Shown: positions 7,664 to 15,986, counted from the stretch's first letter. The stretch is DNA of 64,000 nucleotides from CF-118 sp035689345 (GCA_035689345.1 DASSLR010000038.1:1-64000); one strand, 5' to 3'. Translations and numbers: made by a program. The notes: a model not told the origin generated them from the sequence alone.

Positions 7664-8809
7664 TTGCGCAACCCGCGTCCCTCCGGCCCCCACCATGAGC
7701 CGGAACCCGCCGAACCCGCTCCGCTGCCGACGGCCGTCGCGGTCGCGTGGTCGCTCGATCCGCGCCGCCGCCGCCTCTACCTCCAGATCGCGTTCGGCCT
7801 TGGCTCGGCACTGGTGGCGATCCTCGTCCTCTATCTGATCAGGGACGTCCTCGGCGCCTTCGTCCTCGGTGCCGCGGTCGCCTTCCTGATCCAACCCGCG
7901 ATACATCGCCTCACGGAGCTCGGCGTGCCCCGGATCGTCGCCATCGCGATCATCTTCCTGGCCATCCTTCTGATCCTCGCGGGCATCGTCTTGCTCGTGC
8001 TTCCGCTCTTCATCAGCGAGGTGGGCCAGCTCCAGTCACAAGCGCCAGGTTTCGCCGCCGAAGCGCAACGGCGTATCACCGCCCTCCAGGGCGCGCCGAT
8101 CAGCATCTTCGGCATCAACATCAACCTGGCGAGCTCGGCCGAGACTGTTAGCTCGCACCTGCGCGACTACCTGCTGGGGCAGTTCGGCAACGCGGTCAGC
8201 ATCGGCCTCACAGCGCTGACGACGCTGCTCCAGATCCTGTTGATGTTCGTGGTCGCGTTCCTGCTCGCCCTCGACGCGCATTCCGTGCGTCGGGTGCTTC
8301 GTCGTCTCGTCCCGAACGACTACCGCACCGACTTCGATCAGATCTGGCGCCGCGTGCGGCGAATGCTCTATGCGTACGTCCGCGGCCAGATCATCGTCGC
8401 CGGCATGATCGGCATCCTCAGCGGCATCGGCTGCGCGCTGCTCGGTCTGCCCGACGCCGTGGCGCTCGGCCTGCTGGCGGGCATCACGGCGATCATTCCG
8501 TACCTCGGCCCTTTCATCGGCGCGCTGCCCGCCGTGCTCGTCGGGCTCGCCGCCGGGGGTGCGATCAAAGCCGTGCTGGTGGCGGTTCTGTACTTCGTGA
8601 TCTCGAACGTGATCCTCAACTTCGTCTATCCGAAGGTCATGGGTGACGCGGTCCGCCTGCCGCCGCTGCTGGTGATCGTCGCCCTGATCGCGGGGTTCAG
8701 CTGGGCGGGAATCCTCGGCATGTTCGTCGCGGTCCCGCTGGCCGCGACTCTGCGCATCCTGTTCGACCACATCTATCCACGCCTCTACGAGAAGCAGGCG
8801 GCGTCGTGA
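7664..8809 (+). CDS. AI-2E family transporter (PerM/YhhQ type)
   Basis: 381 residues with a proline-rich cytoplasmic start, then about eight hydrophobic segments in the order typical of the AI-2E/PerM family, including VAFLIQPAIHRL near residue 65 and the conserved IPYLGPFIGALPA and YPKVMGDAVRLPPLLVI blocks in the C-terminal half. Members include the autoinducer-2 exporter TqsA and Na+/H+ antiporters, so the substrate cannot be assigned. The TTG start has CATACT ten bases upstream. The stop overlaps the GTG of the next gene by four bases (GTGA), so the two are translationally coupled. Confidence 0.85.
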   Translation: MRNPRPSGPHHEPEPAEPAPLPTAVAVAWSLDPRRRRLYLQIAFGLGSALVAILVLYLIRDVLGAFVLGAAVAFLIQPAIHRLTELGVPRIVAIAIIFLAILLILAGIVLLVLPLFISEVGQLQSQAPGFAAEAQRRITALQGAPISIFGININLASSAETVSSHLRDYLLGQFGNAVSIGLTALTTLLQILLMFVVAFLLALDAHSVRRVLRRLVPNDYRTDFDQIWRRVRRMLYAYVRGQIIVAGMIGILSGIGCALLGLPDAVALGLLAGITAIIPYLGPFIGALPAVLVGLAAGGAIKAVLVAVLYFVISNVILNFVYPKVMGDAVRLPPLLVIVALIAGFSWAGILGMFVAVPLAATLRILFDHIYPRLYEKQAAS

Positions 8810-9519
8810 AGATCGCGGTCTTCTCGGACATCCATGCCAACTGGCAGGGCCTCGAAGCGGTCATGGAGGACTGCCCGCCGGTGGACGAGACACTCTGCCT
8901 TGGCGACGTCGTCGGTTATGGCGGCGACCCGAAACGTTGTGTCGACGAGGTGATGGAGAAGGGCTGGCTGACGCTCGTCGGCAACCACGATCGCGCGTGC
9001 ACCGATCCCGAGATCCTCGAGTGGTTCAATGACGACGCGGCCACGGTCGTGCGCTGGACGGTCGACGTGATCGGCAAGGAACGACTCGACTGGCTGCGCG
9101 ACCTTCCCGACAGCCACACCAAGGAAAACGTGCTGCTCGTGCACGCGAGCCCGCGTGACCACATCTACGAGTACGTGCTCGACAGCGCGGTGGCGCACGC
9201 AAACCTCGAGCTGCTTCGAGGCAAGCTGTGCCTGCACGGCCACACGCACGTGCCTGGGATATTCGGTTTGTCGGACGGACAGGTGACCCACGACTACCGC
9301 GTCGACACGTTCCGGCTCGAGGGTCCGGCGCTGGTGAACCCCGGGAGCATCGGCCAGCCGCGGGACGGCATTCCGATGGCGAGCTACGGCATCTGGGACG
9401 TCGACGAGGGGACTTTCGAGTTCAGGCGAGTCCGCTATGACATCGGAGGTGCACAGAAGGCGATACGCGAAGCGCAGCTGCCCGAGCGCTTTGCGCAGCG
9501 CCTAGAAACCGGTCGATGA
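8806..9519 (+). CDS. calcineurin-like metallophosphoesterase (YfcE/MJ0936-like)
   Basis: 237 residues with the full set of binuclear metal motifs in order: SDIHANWQGL (residue about 7), GDVVGYGGDP (about 34), GNHD (about 60), VHASP (about 108), GHTHVP (about 144) and NPGSIGQPRD near 180. These predict a cytoplasmic phosphodiesterase or phosphatase acting on an unknown nucleotide-type substrate. It starts at GTG overlapping the AI-2E gene by four bases and its own stop overlaps the next ATG by four, so all three genes form a coupled operon. Confidence 0.9.
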   Translation: MKIAVFSDIHANWQGLEAVMEDCPPVDETLCLGDVVGYGGDPKRCVDEVMEKGWLTLVGNHDRACTDPEILEWFNDDAATVVRWTVDVIGKERLDWLRDLPDSHTKENVLLVHASPRDHIYEYVLDSAVAHANLELLRGKLCLHGHTHVPGIFGLSDGQVTHDYRVDTFRLEGPALVNPGSIGQPRDGIPMASYGIWDVDEGTFEFRRVRYDIGGAQKAIREAQLPERFAQRLETGR

Positions 9520-11540
9520 AGCGCTTTGCGCTTCGTGGCTGGCGGCGCCTGGCGTTTGCCGGAGCCGCCGGAGCCGGCGTCGGATGCTTTCTCGCGTGGG
9601 CCGCCAACTGGTTCGTGTTCATCAGCGGCAACCTGCAGGGCCCTGACTTCTTCTCCTTCTACGCGGCGGCCGAGATCTTCGTGAAGCAGGGTCCGGCGAA
9701 CGTTTACGACATCCTGACCCAGAAGCAGTACGAGCTCGCCATCACACACCAACCCGCAAGCACCTTCATCGTCCTGCCCTACTTCCATCCGCCCTTCTAC
9801 ACACTGCTCATCTCTCCGCTCGCCTTCCTCGACTATCGCGCCGCCTACTACGCGATGACGGCCTTCAACGTGGTGCTGCTGATCGCGCTCGCGGTGATCC
9901 TGGTGCGTGGCAGCCTGCGCGTGCACGGCCGCGCGATCATCGTCGCCGCATCGCTCATCGCGGGCTTCCTGCCCGTGTTCGTCACCATCCTGCAGGGACA
10001 GTCAGACCTCGTGGTGCTCGTGCCGCTGGCCGGCGCGTACACGGCGTGGTCGCGCGGACGCGCGGGTTGGGCCGGGGTGCTGAGCGCTCTCGCGTTCTCC
10101 AAGCCGCAACTGCTGCTCCTCATCCCCATCCTGTTCATCACCCGTCGCTCGTGGCGCGCGATCGCCGGCTTTGCGGGGACGGTGCTTGCCCTGGGGCTGG
10201 TGTCGATCGCGGGCTTTGGCTGGGGCCCGGTCCTCGATTACGTGAACTCGGTGGGCGCCTGGGCGATCGGCGGCCAGCTGCCCACCCACGGCCAGGCCGT
10301 GTACACGGACACCGCCGTCTACTCGTTGCGCCACGTCCTCGAGATCCTGCCCGGCGGCGGGAAGGTCGTCGCGTTCGTGATCCTGGTGGCGTTGCTCGCC
10401 CTGGTCGCCATCTCGCTGAGCTGGCGTCCGGACAAGCCGCGCCTCGACTTCGCGCTGGCCGTGGCGGCGTCGCTGGTGCTGAGCCCGCACCAGAACGTGC
10501 ACGACCTGGCTCTGCTGGTCATCCCTGGGTTTGCGCTCGCCGACATGGCGTACGCCGGCAGCCTGCGGTGGCCGGGCATGGCGGCGCTGGTGCTGGGTCT
10601 CGCGTACGCCGCCGTCAACCTGAGCCTCGCCACCAGCCTCTGGGCGGCCGCCGCGGGTGCGGTGGCGGTGGCGGCGTTCCTGACACTCGAGCGCATGGCG
10701 GTCCGCCCCGAGCCCGTGGCTCTGACGGAGCAGCGCTGGCAGGGACCGCGGCCGCATCGGGTCATCGTCCTGCCGGCTTATCGCGCGGCCAAGACGCTGG
10801 TCGAGGTGATCGGCGACATCCCGGCTGGTCACGCCGACCGCATCCTGCTGGTCGACGACGCCAGCGCCGACGCGACGGTGAGCGTGGCGGTCGCGCTGCA
10901 CCTGGACGTCATCCGGCACCCGAAGAACCTCGGATACGGAGGCAACCAGAAGACCTGTTACCGGCGCGCCCTGCAGATGGGAGCGGACGTGGTCGTGATG
11001 CTGCACCCCGACGGCCAGTACGACCCTGCGATCATTCCGAACCTCTGCCGCGTCATCGAGGCCGGCGAGGCCGACATCGTGCTGGGCTCGCGGTGGCTCG
11101 GCCTCGACCCGGCGAAGGCGGGCATGCCCTGGTGGAAACGACTAGGCAACAGGTTCCTGACCGCGAGCGAAAACAGAATCCTTGGCTTGAAGCTGTCCGA
11201 GTACCACACCGGATATCGCGCCTACTCGCGGCGGTTCCTGGAGACGATTCCGTTTCTCGAGAACAGCGACGATTTCGTTTTCGACACGCAGGTGCTGATC
11301 CAGGCGGCAACGTTCGGCTTCAAGATCGGCGAGGTGCCGGCGATCGGCCGGTACCACGAGGACGCGAGCTCGGTGAGCTTCAAGACGTCGGCGGTCTACG
11401 GTCTCAAGACGCTGGCCGCGCTGGCGACGTACGTGGCGCATCGCTCCGGCTTTCCGAGCCGGTGGCTCACGCCGCGGTCAAACGTTGACGAACAGCCGCT
11501 TGCGGTACCCCAGGTAACCCACCACAGCCAGGTTCAATAG
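9516..11540 (+). CDS. fused GT87-like membrane glycosyltransferase and GT2 transferase
   Basis: 674 residues. Residues about 1-395 are a polytopic membrane part resembling the DUF2029/GT87 mannosyltransferase family, with an early aspartate in GPDFFSFYAAAE and PYFHPPFY, features of polyprenyl-phosphate-sugar-dependent enzymes. Residues about 408-640 are a GT2 (dolichyl-phosphate mannose synthase type) domain with VLPAYRAAKTL, VDDASAD and HPDGQYDP. The fusion could make the lipid-linked sugar donor and use it in one chain. The tail overlaps the convergent DUF2127 gene by 63 bases. It is last in the operon with the AI-2E and phosphoesterase genes (ATGA overlap at its start). Confidence 0.85.
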   Translation: MKRFALRGWRRLAFAGAAGAGVGCFLAWAANWFVFISGNLQGPDFFSFYAAAEIFVKQGPANVYDILTQKQYELAITHQPASTFIVLPYFHPPFYTLLISPLAFLDYRAAYYAMTAFNVVLLIALAVILVRGSLRVHGRAIIVAASLIAGFLPVFVTILQGQSDLVVLVPLAGAYTAWSRGRAGWAGVLSALAFSKPQLLLLIPILFITRRSWRAIAGFAGTVLALGLVSIAGFGWGPVLDYVNSVGAWAIGGQLPTHGQAVYTDTAVYSLRHVLEILPGGGKVVAFVILVALLALVAISLSWRPDKPRLDFALAVAASLVLSPHQNVHDLALLVIPGFALADMAYAGSLRWPGMAALVLGLAYAAVNLSLATSLWAAAAGAVAVAAFLTLERMAVRPEPVALTEQRWQGPRPHRVIVLPAYRAAKTLVEVIGDIPAGHADRILLVDDASADATVSVAVALHLDVIRHPKNLGYGGNQKTCYRRALQMGADVVVMLHPDGQYDPAIIPNLCRVIEAGEADIVLGSRWLGLDPAKAGMPWWKRLGNRFLTASENRILGLKLSEYHTGYRAYSRRFLETIPFLENSDDFVFDTQVLIQAATFGFKIGEVPAIGRYHEDASSVSFKTSAVYGLKTLAALATYVAHRSGFPSRWLTPRSNVDEQPLAVPQVTHHSQVQ

Positions 11541-12011
11541 CAGCGCGCCGGCGCGGAACAGCGTCACCTTGTGCACGACCTCGTAGGCCTCGAAGGGAAT
11601 CAGCAGCCCCGTGGCGATGACCGTGAGGTACTCGGCCCAGCGCCTGCGCATGGCGAGGCCGACGCCCTCCGTGCCTTCGAGCGCGGCGTAGGCGAACGCG
11701 GCGATGGCGAGCAGGGTTGTGTGCTGGAAATTTCCGATCATCACGAGCAGACGGAAGAAGAGCTGCTCGATGATCGTCTCGTCGCTGTCGAGGTTCAGCT
11801 GCTGCTGAGCGGCGACGGCCCACTGCGTCAGCCATCCCTCCCGTCCGGCGACGAGCAGTCCGATCCCGAGAGCGATCAGGACGACGGACTTGCCGACGCG
11901 CTCGAGGATGATCACCTTGATGAACGCGTCGTGCTCGCCGCCGATGCTGCCGAGCTCCTCAAGCAGTCGCGCGAAGTAGTGGGGCCGCGGCCGGGCGGCC
12001 TCTCCGCTCAT
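11478..12011 (-). CDS. DUF2127-like membrane protein
   Basis: 177 residues with about four hydrophobic segments and a cytoplasmic N-terminus; the pattern resembles the DUF2127 family of small integral membrane proteins, whose function is unknown. Recognisable parts are the first segment VVLIALGIGLLVAGREG, a basic RRRWAEYLTV loop and the FEAYEVVHKVT stretch. ATG at 12011 is followed by a normal coding sequence and lies just before a palindrome pair. Its 3' end overlaps the end of the fused glycosyltransferase gene by 63 bases on the opposite strand. Confidence 0.7.
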   Translation of the reverse strand: MSGEAARPRPHYFARLLEELGSIGGEHDAFIKVIILERVGKSVVLIALGIGLLVAGREGWLTQWAVAAQQQLNLDSDETIIEQLFFRLLVMIGNFQHTTLLAIAAFAYAALEGTEGVGLAMRRRWAEYLTVIATGLLIPFEAYEVVHKVTLFRAGALLLNLAVVGYLGYRKRLFVNV

Positions 12012-12038
12012 GCCGTGACGTTAATGCCAGAAGGGACG

Positions 12039-12096
12039 CGAGTGCCGGCACTCGAGGCGAAAAGAGCCTGTTAGAGGGTGCGAGTGCCGGCACTCG
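12039..12096. repeat. paired palindromic repeat, copies 42 bases apart
   Basis: Two perfect copies of the palindrome CGAGTGCCGGCACTCG at 12039-12054 and 12081-12096, with starts 42 bases apart. A second pair with exactly the same 42-base offset is at 26535-26590. They fill the gap between the DUF2127 gene start and the USP gene end. They could be binding sites for a dimeric protein spaced by four helical turns, or a REP-like element. Confidence 0.75.
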
Positions 12097-12104
12097 CATT
12101 GCTG

Positions 12105-12560
12105 TTAGGCCAGGTGTTCCCGGTGTTCGCGGAACAGCAGCACCCGGCAGTTCGCGTTCTTCAGCACGTAAGGCACGGTCTTGCCGAGGTTGAACTCGCC
12201 GAACCTCCGCTTGTAGGGCAGCCCCATCACCAGGAGCTCCGCGCCCCACTCGACCGCCTCGTCCACCAGCGCCGGCCCGGTGTCGCGCGCCTGTACGAGC
12301 TCGGTCTCCACGTTGAGCTGGGCCTCCGTCGCGAGCTGCTCCACCTCGTCGAGGATCTTTTCCCCGCGTTCGACGACCTCGTCGAGCACGGCCCCCAACG
12401 GAAGCGAACGGTTGACCTCGATGATGTGCACGCCGTAGAGCTTGCCCCCGTGCGTGTCGGTCATCCGGCACGCCAGGCGCACGACCTCGGCGTCGATACC
12501 CTGGCCGCCGACGGCGACCATGACCTTCTTGGCGATCGGGCCGTGAGAGTGGTCGGGCAT
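12105..12560 (-). CDS. universal stress protein family protein
   Basis: 151 residues forming one UspA-type alpha/beta domain: VMVAVGGQGIDAEVVRLA at the start, GKLYGVHIIEV in strand two, and a C-terminal GLPYKRRFGEFNLGKTVPYV with NCRVLLFRE. The usual nucleotide motif G-2x-G-9x-G(S/T) is only partly kept, so ATP binding is uncertain. Such proteins are cytoplasmic and often paired with transporters. It lies 9 bases after the small two-helix membrane protein gene and probably shares its transcript. Confidence 0.8.
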   Translation of the reverse strand: MPDHSHGPIAKKVMVAVGGQGIDAEVVRLACRMTDTHGGKLYGVHIIEVNRSLPLGAVLDEVVERGEKILDEVEQLATEAQLNVETELVQARDTGPALVDEAVEWGAELLVMGLPYKRRFGEFNLGKTVPYVLKNANCRVLLFREHREHLA

Positions 12561-12569
12561 CTGGGCAGC

Positions 12570-12812
12570 CTAGTTGTCCGGCCCGCGCCGCAGCCGGCGC
12601 ACCAGGACGTACACGCCGAACCCGAAAACCACGGCCGCGGTTCCATACGAGATCCATACGGACGCCGGATCCATGCCCGGATGGAAGGCCAGATACAGTG
12701 CCACCCACAGGCCTATGCCCATCGCGATCAGGCCCAGAAACGTGAACGGAAACCGCACGGCGAACCATGCTAGCCCACGCGTGAGCGGCCTGGAGGGCGC
12801 TCCCAAAGGCAT
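12570..12812 (-). CDS. small two-helix membrane protein
   Basis: 80 residues starting MPLGAPSRPLTRGLAW, with two clear hydrophobic helices (about 22-43 and 52-72) and a basic end VRRLRRGPDN. ATG 12812 was chosen because everything further upstream in the frame is antisense to the TrkA gene. The start codon is only 3 bases from the TATAAT box of the divergent TrkA gene, so the two promoters must overlap. It precedes the USP gene by 9 bases. No family recognised. Confidence 0.7.
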   Translation of the reverse strand: MPLGAPSRPLTRGLAWFAVRFPFTFLGLIAMGIGLWVALYLAFHPGMDPASVWISYGTAAVVFGFGVYVLVRRLRRGPDN

Positions 12813-12815
12813 CCC

Positions 12816-12821
12816 TATAAT
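12816..12821 (+). promoter_or_regulatory. -10 box TATAAT of TrkA gene
   Basis: A consensus TATAAT ends 9 bases before the TTG start at 12831, with no ribosome site in between. This is the clearest example in the window of a -10 box placed for leaderless transcription. Confidence 0.6.
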
Positions 12822-12830
12822 CGAGTCGCG

Positions 12831-13250
12831 TTGAAGATCGTGATCGTTGGCTGCGGTCGCGTCGGATCCCAGATCGCGGCCGAAATGGACCGCAGCGGAC
12901 ACGATGTGACCATCATCGACCGCGACCCCAACCAGTTCTCGCGAGCCTCTCAGCGCGGTGTCCTCACCAACGATTTCAAGGGCAACCAGGTCGTCGGCAA
13001 CGGCACCGACGCTGAGGTCCTGCGCCGCGCCGGTGTGGAGGACGCCGATGGCTTTGTCGCCGTGACCGAGGGCGACAACCGCAACATCATGGCCTCGCAG
13101 ATCGCCAAGCACGTCTTCAAGGTGCCGCGCGTCGTGTGCCGCATCTACGACCCCGAGCGCGCCGAAGCGTACGAAAAGCTCGGGCTGCACACCATCTGCC
13201 CCACGATCGACGGCGCCAAGCGCATCGAGAAGACGCTGCTGCAGCAATGA
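12831..13250 (+). CDS. trkA: TrkA-N domain potassium uptake regulator, first copy
   Basis: 139 residues, essentially one RCK N-terminal domain: dinucleotide fold VIVGCGRVGSQIAAEM, acidic end of strand two IIDRDPNQF, and VVGNGTDAEVLRRAGVEDAD. It would be the cytoplasmic NAD(H)- or nucleotide-binding gating subunit of a Trk/Ktr K+ channel. It lacks the C-terminal TrkA-C domain. A second single-domain copy follows after 13 bases, as in the paired TrkA genes of actinobacteria. No TrkH/TrkG membrane subunit is in the window. Confidence 0.9.
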   Translation: MKIVIVGCGRVGSQIAAEMDRSGHDVTIIDRDPNQFSRASQRGVLTNDFKGNQVVGNGTDAEVLRRAGVEDADGFVAVTEGDNRNIMASQIAKHVFKVPRVVCRIYDPERAEAYEKLGLHTICPTIDGAKRIEKTLLQQ

Positions 13251-13263
13251 GGAGCACTCAGGC

Positions 13264-13665
13264 ATGTATGTGATCGTCGTCGGAGGAGGCACCGTCGGCT
13301 ACTACCTCTCACGCGACCTGCTCGACCGAGGGCACGAAGTCACGCTCATCGAAAAAGAAAGCCGCCGCGCCGACTGGCTCGAGACGCAGCTCGGCAGCAT
13401 CGTCATGCGGGGCGACGGATGCGAGGTGAAGTTCCTCTCGCAGACGGGGATCGAGCGCGCGGACGCCATCGTCGCGGTCACCGCGGACGATGAGGACAAC
13501 CTCATCGCCCTCCAGATGGCCAAGCGTCACTTCAACGTCAAGAAGACGATCGCGCGCGTGAACAACCCATCGAACGTGGAGATCTTCAAAACGCTCGGCG
13601 TCGATGACGCCGTGTCCGCCACCGAGATTCTTCTCGGCGCCCTGGAACCCCCGATCACCACCTGA
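13264..13665 (+). CDS. trkA: TrkA-N domain potassium uptake regulator, second copy
   Basis: 133 residues: VIVVGGGTVGYYLSRDL, LIEKESRRADWL, MRGDGCEVKFLSQTGIERAD and AVTADDEDNLIALQMAK form another stand-alone RCK N domain. The start ATG has AGGAG-type sequence (GAGGAGC) upstream. Together with the preceding gene it probably forms a hetero-oligomeric gating ring. A hairpin with 7-base arms lies just after the gene. Confidence 0.9.
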   Translation: MYVIVVGGGTVGYYLSRDLLDRGHEVTLIEKESRRADWLETQLGSIVMRGDGCEVKFLSQTGIERADAIVAVTADDEDNLIALQMAKRHFNVKKTIARVNNPSNVEIFKTLGVDDAVSATEILLGALEPPITT

Positions 13666-13690
13666 CGAACGAATTACCAGAAGAGGAGTA

Positions 13691-13711
13691 GGACCGCCGG
13701 CCCAGCGGTCC
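13691..13711. terminator. hairpin between convergent genes, likely bidirectional terminator
   Basis: GGACCGC and GCGGTCC pair perfectly around a 7-base loop. It lies between the ends of the second TrkA gene (plus) and the DUF5679 gene (minus), the expected place for a shared terminator. Confidence 0.5.
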
Positions 13712-13731
13712 CTCATCCCCCCGAGTGCTTC

Positions 13732-13878
13732 TTACGCGGTCGCCTTGCCGATCTTGTAGATCTTCGTGCCGCAGAACGGACACGTGCCCACAGTTGCCGG
13801 CTTTCCGTTCTTCATCGTGATGGGCTGAGGGTCTTTCATCTCGACCTTCTTCTTGTCTTTCAGGCAGTAGCCTTCCAC
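13732..13878 (-). CDS. DUF5679-like small CxxC protein
   Basis: 48 residues from GTG: starts VEGYCLKDKKKVEMKDPQ and ends with TCPFCGTKIYKIGKATA. The GYC...EMKDPQPITMKNGKPAT...GTCPFCGTK pattern matches the short DUF5679 family, probably a zinc- or iron-binding ribbon (Cys at 5, 33 and 36). The frame is closed by TAA just upstream and has no ATG, so GTG 13878 is the only ordinary start; GAAGG lies upstream. It is often fused or adjacent to unrelated genes and its function is unknown. Confidence 0.75.
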   Translation of the reverse strand: MEGYCLKDKKKVEMKDPQPITMKNGKPATVGTCPFCGTKIYKIGKATA

Positions 13879-13989
13879 TAGTTCACCATCCTTCTTTTAG
13901 TATCGGTTGCCCGGGCGACTCGGCCCATTCTAGGGGGCCCCCAACTCGAATTCAACCCGAGTTCAGATGACCACTCACATTTGGCCTCG

Positions 13990-14511
13990 TCAGCGCGCAC
14001 CAAAACTCGCGCGAAACGGCGGCTCAAATGCGTGCAAAGAGGCCTCGTCGTAGAGCACAAAACGCACCTCCGACGGCGACCATCCGTCATCAAGTGCGCG
14101 GCGAAGGCAGCTCGCCATGATGCGCGCGCATTCATCGAGCGGAAAACCAGCGATGCCGGTGCCGACCGCCGGGACTGCGAGCGTGGCGATGGAATTTTGG
14201 CGCGCGATTTCAAAAGTCGCCGTCATCGAGCGGCTCAGCGACTGTGAAGAAGTGCGGCCGCCGAGCGCCATGCTCGCGGCGTGGATGACGTGGCGCGCCT
14301 TCAGCTGCCCGCCGCCGGTGATGGCGGCCTCGCCCACGTCGACGGGACCGTGAGCGTCGCATTCGTCCTGGATGGATGGACCGCCCTTGCGCCTGATCGC
14401 GCCTGCCACGCCACCTCCGAGCACGAGGTCGTTGTTGGCGGCATTGACGATCGCGTCGACATCCTGCTCGGTCAGGTCGCCGGCGATGATCACGACTTGC
14501 GTCGCATGCAT
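13990..14511 (-). CDS. macro domain protein (ADP-ribose binding)
   Basis: 173 residues covering one macro domain: GDLTEQDVDAIVNAANNDLVLGGGVAGAIRRKGG, then VGEAAITGGGQLKARHVIHAA and VPAVGTGIAGFPLDECA. The NAAN and GGGVAGAI segments and the VGTGIAGFP loop are the ADP-ribose pocket, so it may bind or hydrolyse ADP-ribosyl groups or O-acetyl-ADP-ribose in the cytoplasm. ATG 14511 overlaps the end of the PfkB kinase gene by 22 bases, implying translational coupling. Confidence 0.9.
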   Translation of the reverse strand: MHATQVVIIAGDLTEQDVDAIVNAANNDLVLGGGVAGAIRRKGGPSIQDECDAHGPVDVGEAAITGGGQLKARHVIHAASMALGGRTSSQSLSRSMTATFEIARQNSIATLAVPAVGTGIAGFPLDECARIMASCLRRALDDGWSPSEVRFVLYDEASLHAFEPPFRASFGAR

Positions 14512-15374
14512 TCCATCACCTCCTCGACGCGCAATTCCAGCTGTGCTCGCGTCGCGCGCGCGATGCCGCGCAGCCCGATGTCTTCGATTGTGATGGATGC
14601 GCAGGCCACGCCCCACGCCAGTGATTCGCGCAGCGCGCCGTCGCTCCCACCTGAAACGAGCCAGTGGGCCAGCAAGCCCGCTGCGATCGCGTCGCCGGCG
14701 CCTGTGGTGTCGACGGCCGGGTGGGCCTCCAGCGCGGGCACGTGCACCGACCCGCGTTGCGTGTACGCCGTCACGCCGCGCGCCCCCGCCTTCACAACGA
14801 GGCCGTCCAGCGACCACCGAGCGCGAGACTCCTCCGGTTCCGCTCCGCCCAGCGCGACGAACTCCTCGTGGTTGCAGAAGTACCACCGAGCCCGGCGCAG
14901 CACGTCCCTCGCCTCCGCCGGCTGCGCGCGCACGTAGGACAGCATCGCGTCCGCCGCGAGCAGTTCCGAGCTCGCCAGGCGGGTGGCCAGCTCCGCCTGG
15001 CGGTCCGGACGCATGGAGCCCACGAACGACCATCCTGAGTAGCCCGGCGGCAATCTCGGTTCCCAGTGGTCGTAGATCGAGTCCTGGCTGCCGAAGTCGA
15101 TGTTCCGCCCCTCCTCCTGCAGGGCGCGCCAGCGGTAGGTCGGGGCGTCCAGCACGTCGAGAAGGCTCAAGTCGATGGGGCGTGAGCCGACGACTTCTTC
15201 GACACGCGTCGACTGTTCGCGACCCACCGGCGCGACCACGCGCACCGGAGTGATGAGACTCGCGGCCAGCGCGAAATAAAGCGCGGATCCACCGAGCTCA
15301 TCCTCGACGCGCCCGAACGATCCGTCGAGCGTGTCGAGGGCGATCGAGCCCGCGACGAGGAGCTCGGCCGTCAA
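14490..15374 (-). CDS. PfkB family carbohydrate kinase
   Basis: 294 residues. The PfkB signature near the C-terminus DTTGAGDAIAAGLL contains the catalytic aspartate, and the N-terminal VAGSIALDTL... ELGGSALYFALAAS is the substrate-side motif of ribokinase-like enzymes. The substrate (ribose, adenosine, fructose-type sugar) cannot be read from sequence. It overlaps the PHP gene by 4 bases and the macro gene by 22, so these three are one coupled unit, which hints at a nucleotide-sugar or ADP-ribose salvage role (inference). Confidence 0.85.
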   Translation of the reverse strand: MTAELLVAGSIALDTLDGSFGRVEDELGGSALYFALAASLITPVRVVAPVGREQSTRVEEVVGSRPIDLSLLDVLDAPTYRWRALQEEGRNIDFGSQDSIYDHWEPRLPPGYSGWSFVGSMRPDRQAELATRLASSELLAADAMLSYVRAQPAEARDVLRRARWYFCNHEEFVALGGAEPEESRARWSLDGLVVKAGARGVTAYTQRGSVHVPALEAHPAVDTTGAGDAIAAGLLAHWLVSGGSDGALRESLAWGVACASITIEDIGLRGIARATRAQLELRVEEVMECMRRKS

Positions 15375-15976
15375 GCCCGGCGCGTCGTGCCGCTCGCCGA
15401 GGTCACAACATGCCGCGCCTTCGCCAGGCTGGCGAGGAAATCGGCCGGTCCCTCGTAACCGTCGATCTCCATCCAGCTGCGCCCCATCTCCTCGACACCG
15501 TGCGAGTCGGAGCCGGTGGCGGCCACCTTTCCAAGCTCGACCGCGAGCTCAGCGGCGGCGCGATTCGCGCCCGCTTCGCACCATGGGTTGTACGTCTCGA
15601 TGATGTCGATGCGGTCCGCGAGCTCGACGATGCGCTCACCGCGCCAGTGGGAGCGGTTGCGGTCGAACGGATGCGGGATGTAGGTGAGCCCGCCCATCTC
15701 GTGGATCTGGTCCATCGCATCCTCTGGACGCAGGTAGGGTCGCAACGTGCGCGTGATGAAAAGACCGATGAGCTCTCCTTCGCGCGTCTTTGCCTCCTCG
15801 CCGATGATCGCCAGCCCAGGCGCGATCTCAGCCAGCTTCAGCGCGCCCTCGGCGGTGTTGTGGTCGGTGAGCGCGATGCGGTCGAGGCCGCACTCGCGAG
15901 CCCGCTTGATCAACGCTTCGAGCGAGGTCGAGCTGTCGTGCGAATAACGCGAGTGGAGATGCAGGTCGACCCGCAC
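15371..15976 (-). CDS. PHP domain phosphoesterase
   Basis: 201 residues with the PHP metal motifs: VDLHLHSRYSHDS at the start, LTDHNTAEGA (about 38), GEEAKT (about 60), IPHPFDRNR (about 99) and ATGSDSHGVEE (about 153). This is the stand-alone type related to nucleoside 3',5'-bisphosphate 3'-phosphatase and histidinol phosphatase, likely cytoplasmic and tri-metal. It is followed immediately by the PfkB kinase (4-base overlap). Confidence 0.85.
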   Translation of the reverse strand: MRVDLHLHSRYSHDSSTSLEALIKRARECGLDRIALTDHNTAEGALKLAEIAPGLAIIGEEAKTREGELIGLFITRTLRPYLRPEDAMDQIHEMGGLTYIPHPFDRNRSHWRGERIVELADRIDIIETYNPWCEAGANRAAAELAVELGKVAATGSDSHGVEEMGRSWMEIDGYEGPADFLASLAKARHVVTSASGTTRRA

Positions 15977-15986
15977 GCGAACGAGT

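Noticed and set aside
10046..11488. A 480-codon plus-strand frame inside the fused glycosyltransferase gene
   Set aside because: Composition is arginine-rich and without domain; the other frame has both GT motifs and membrane helices.
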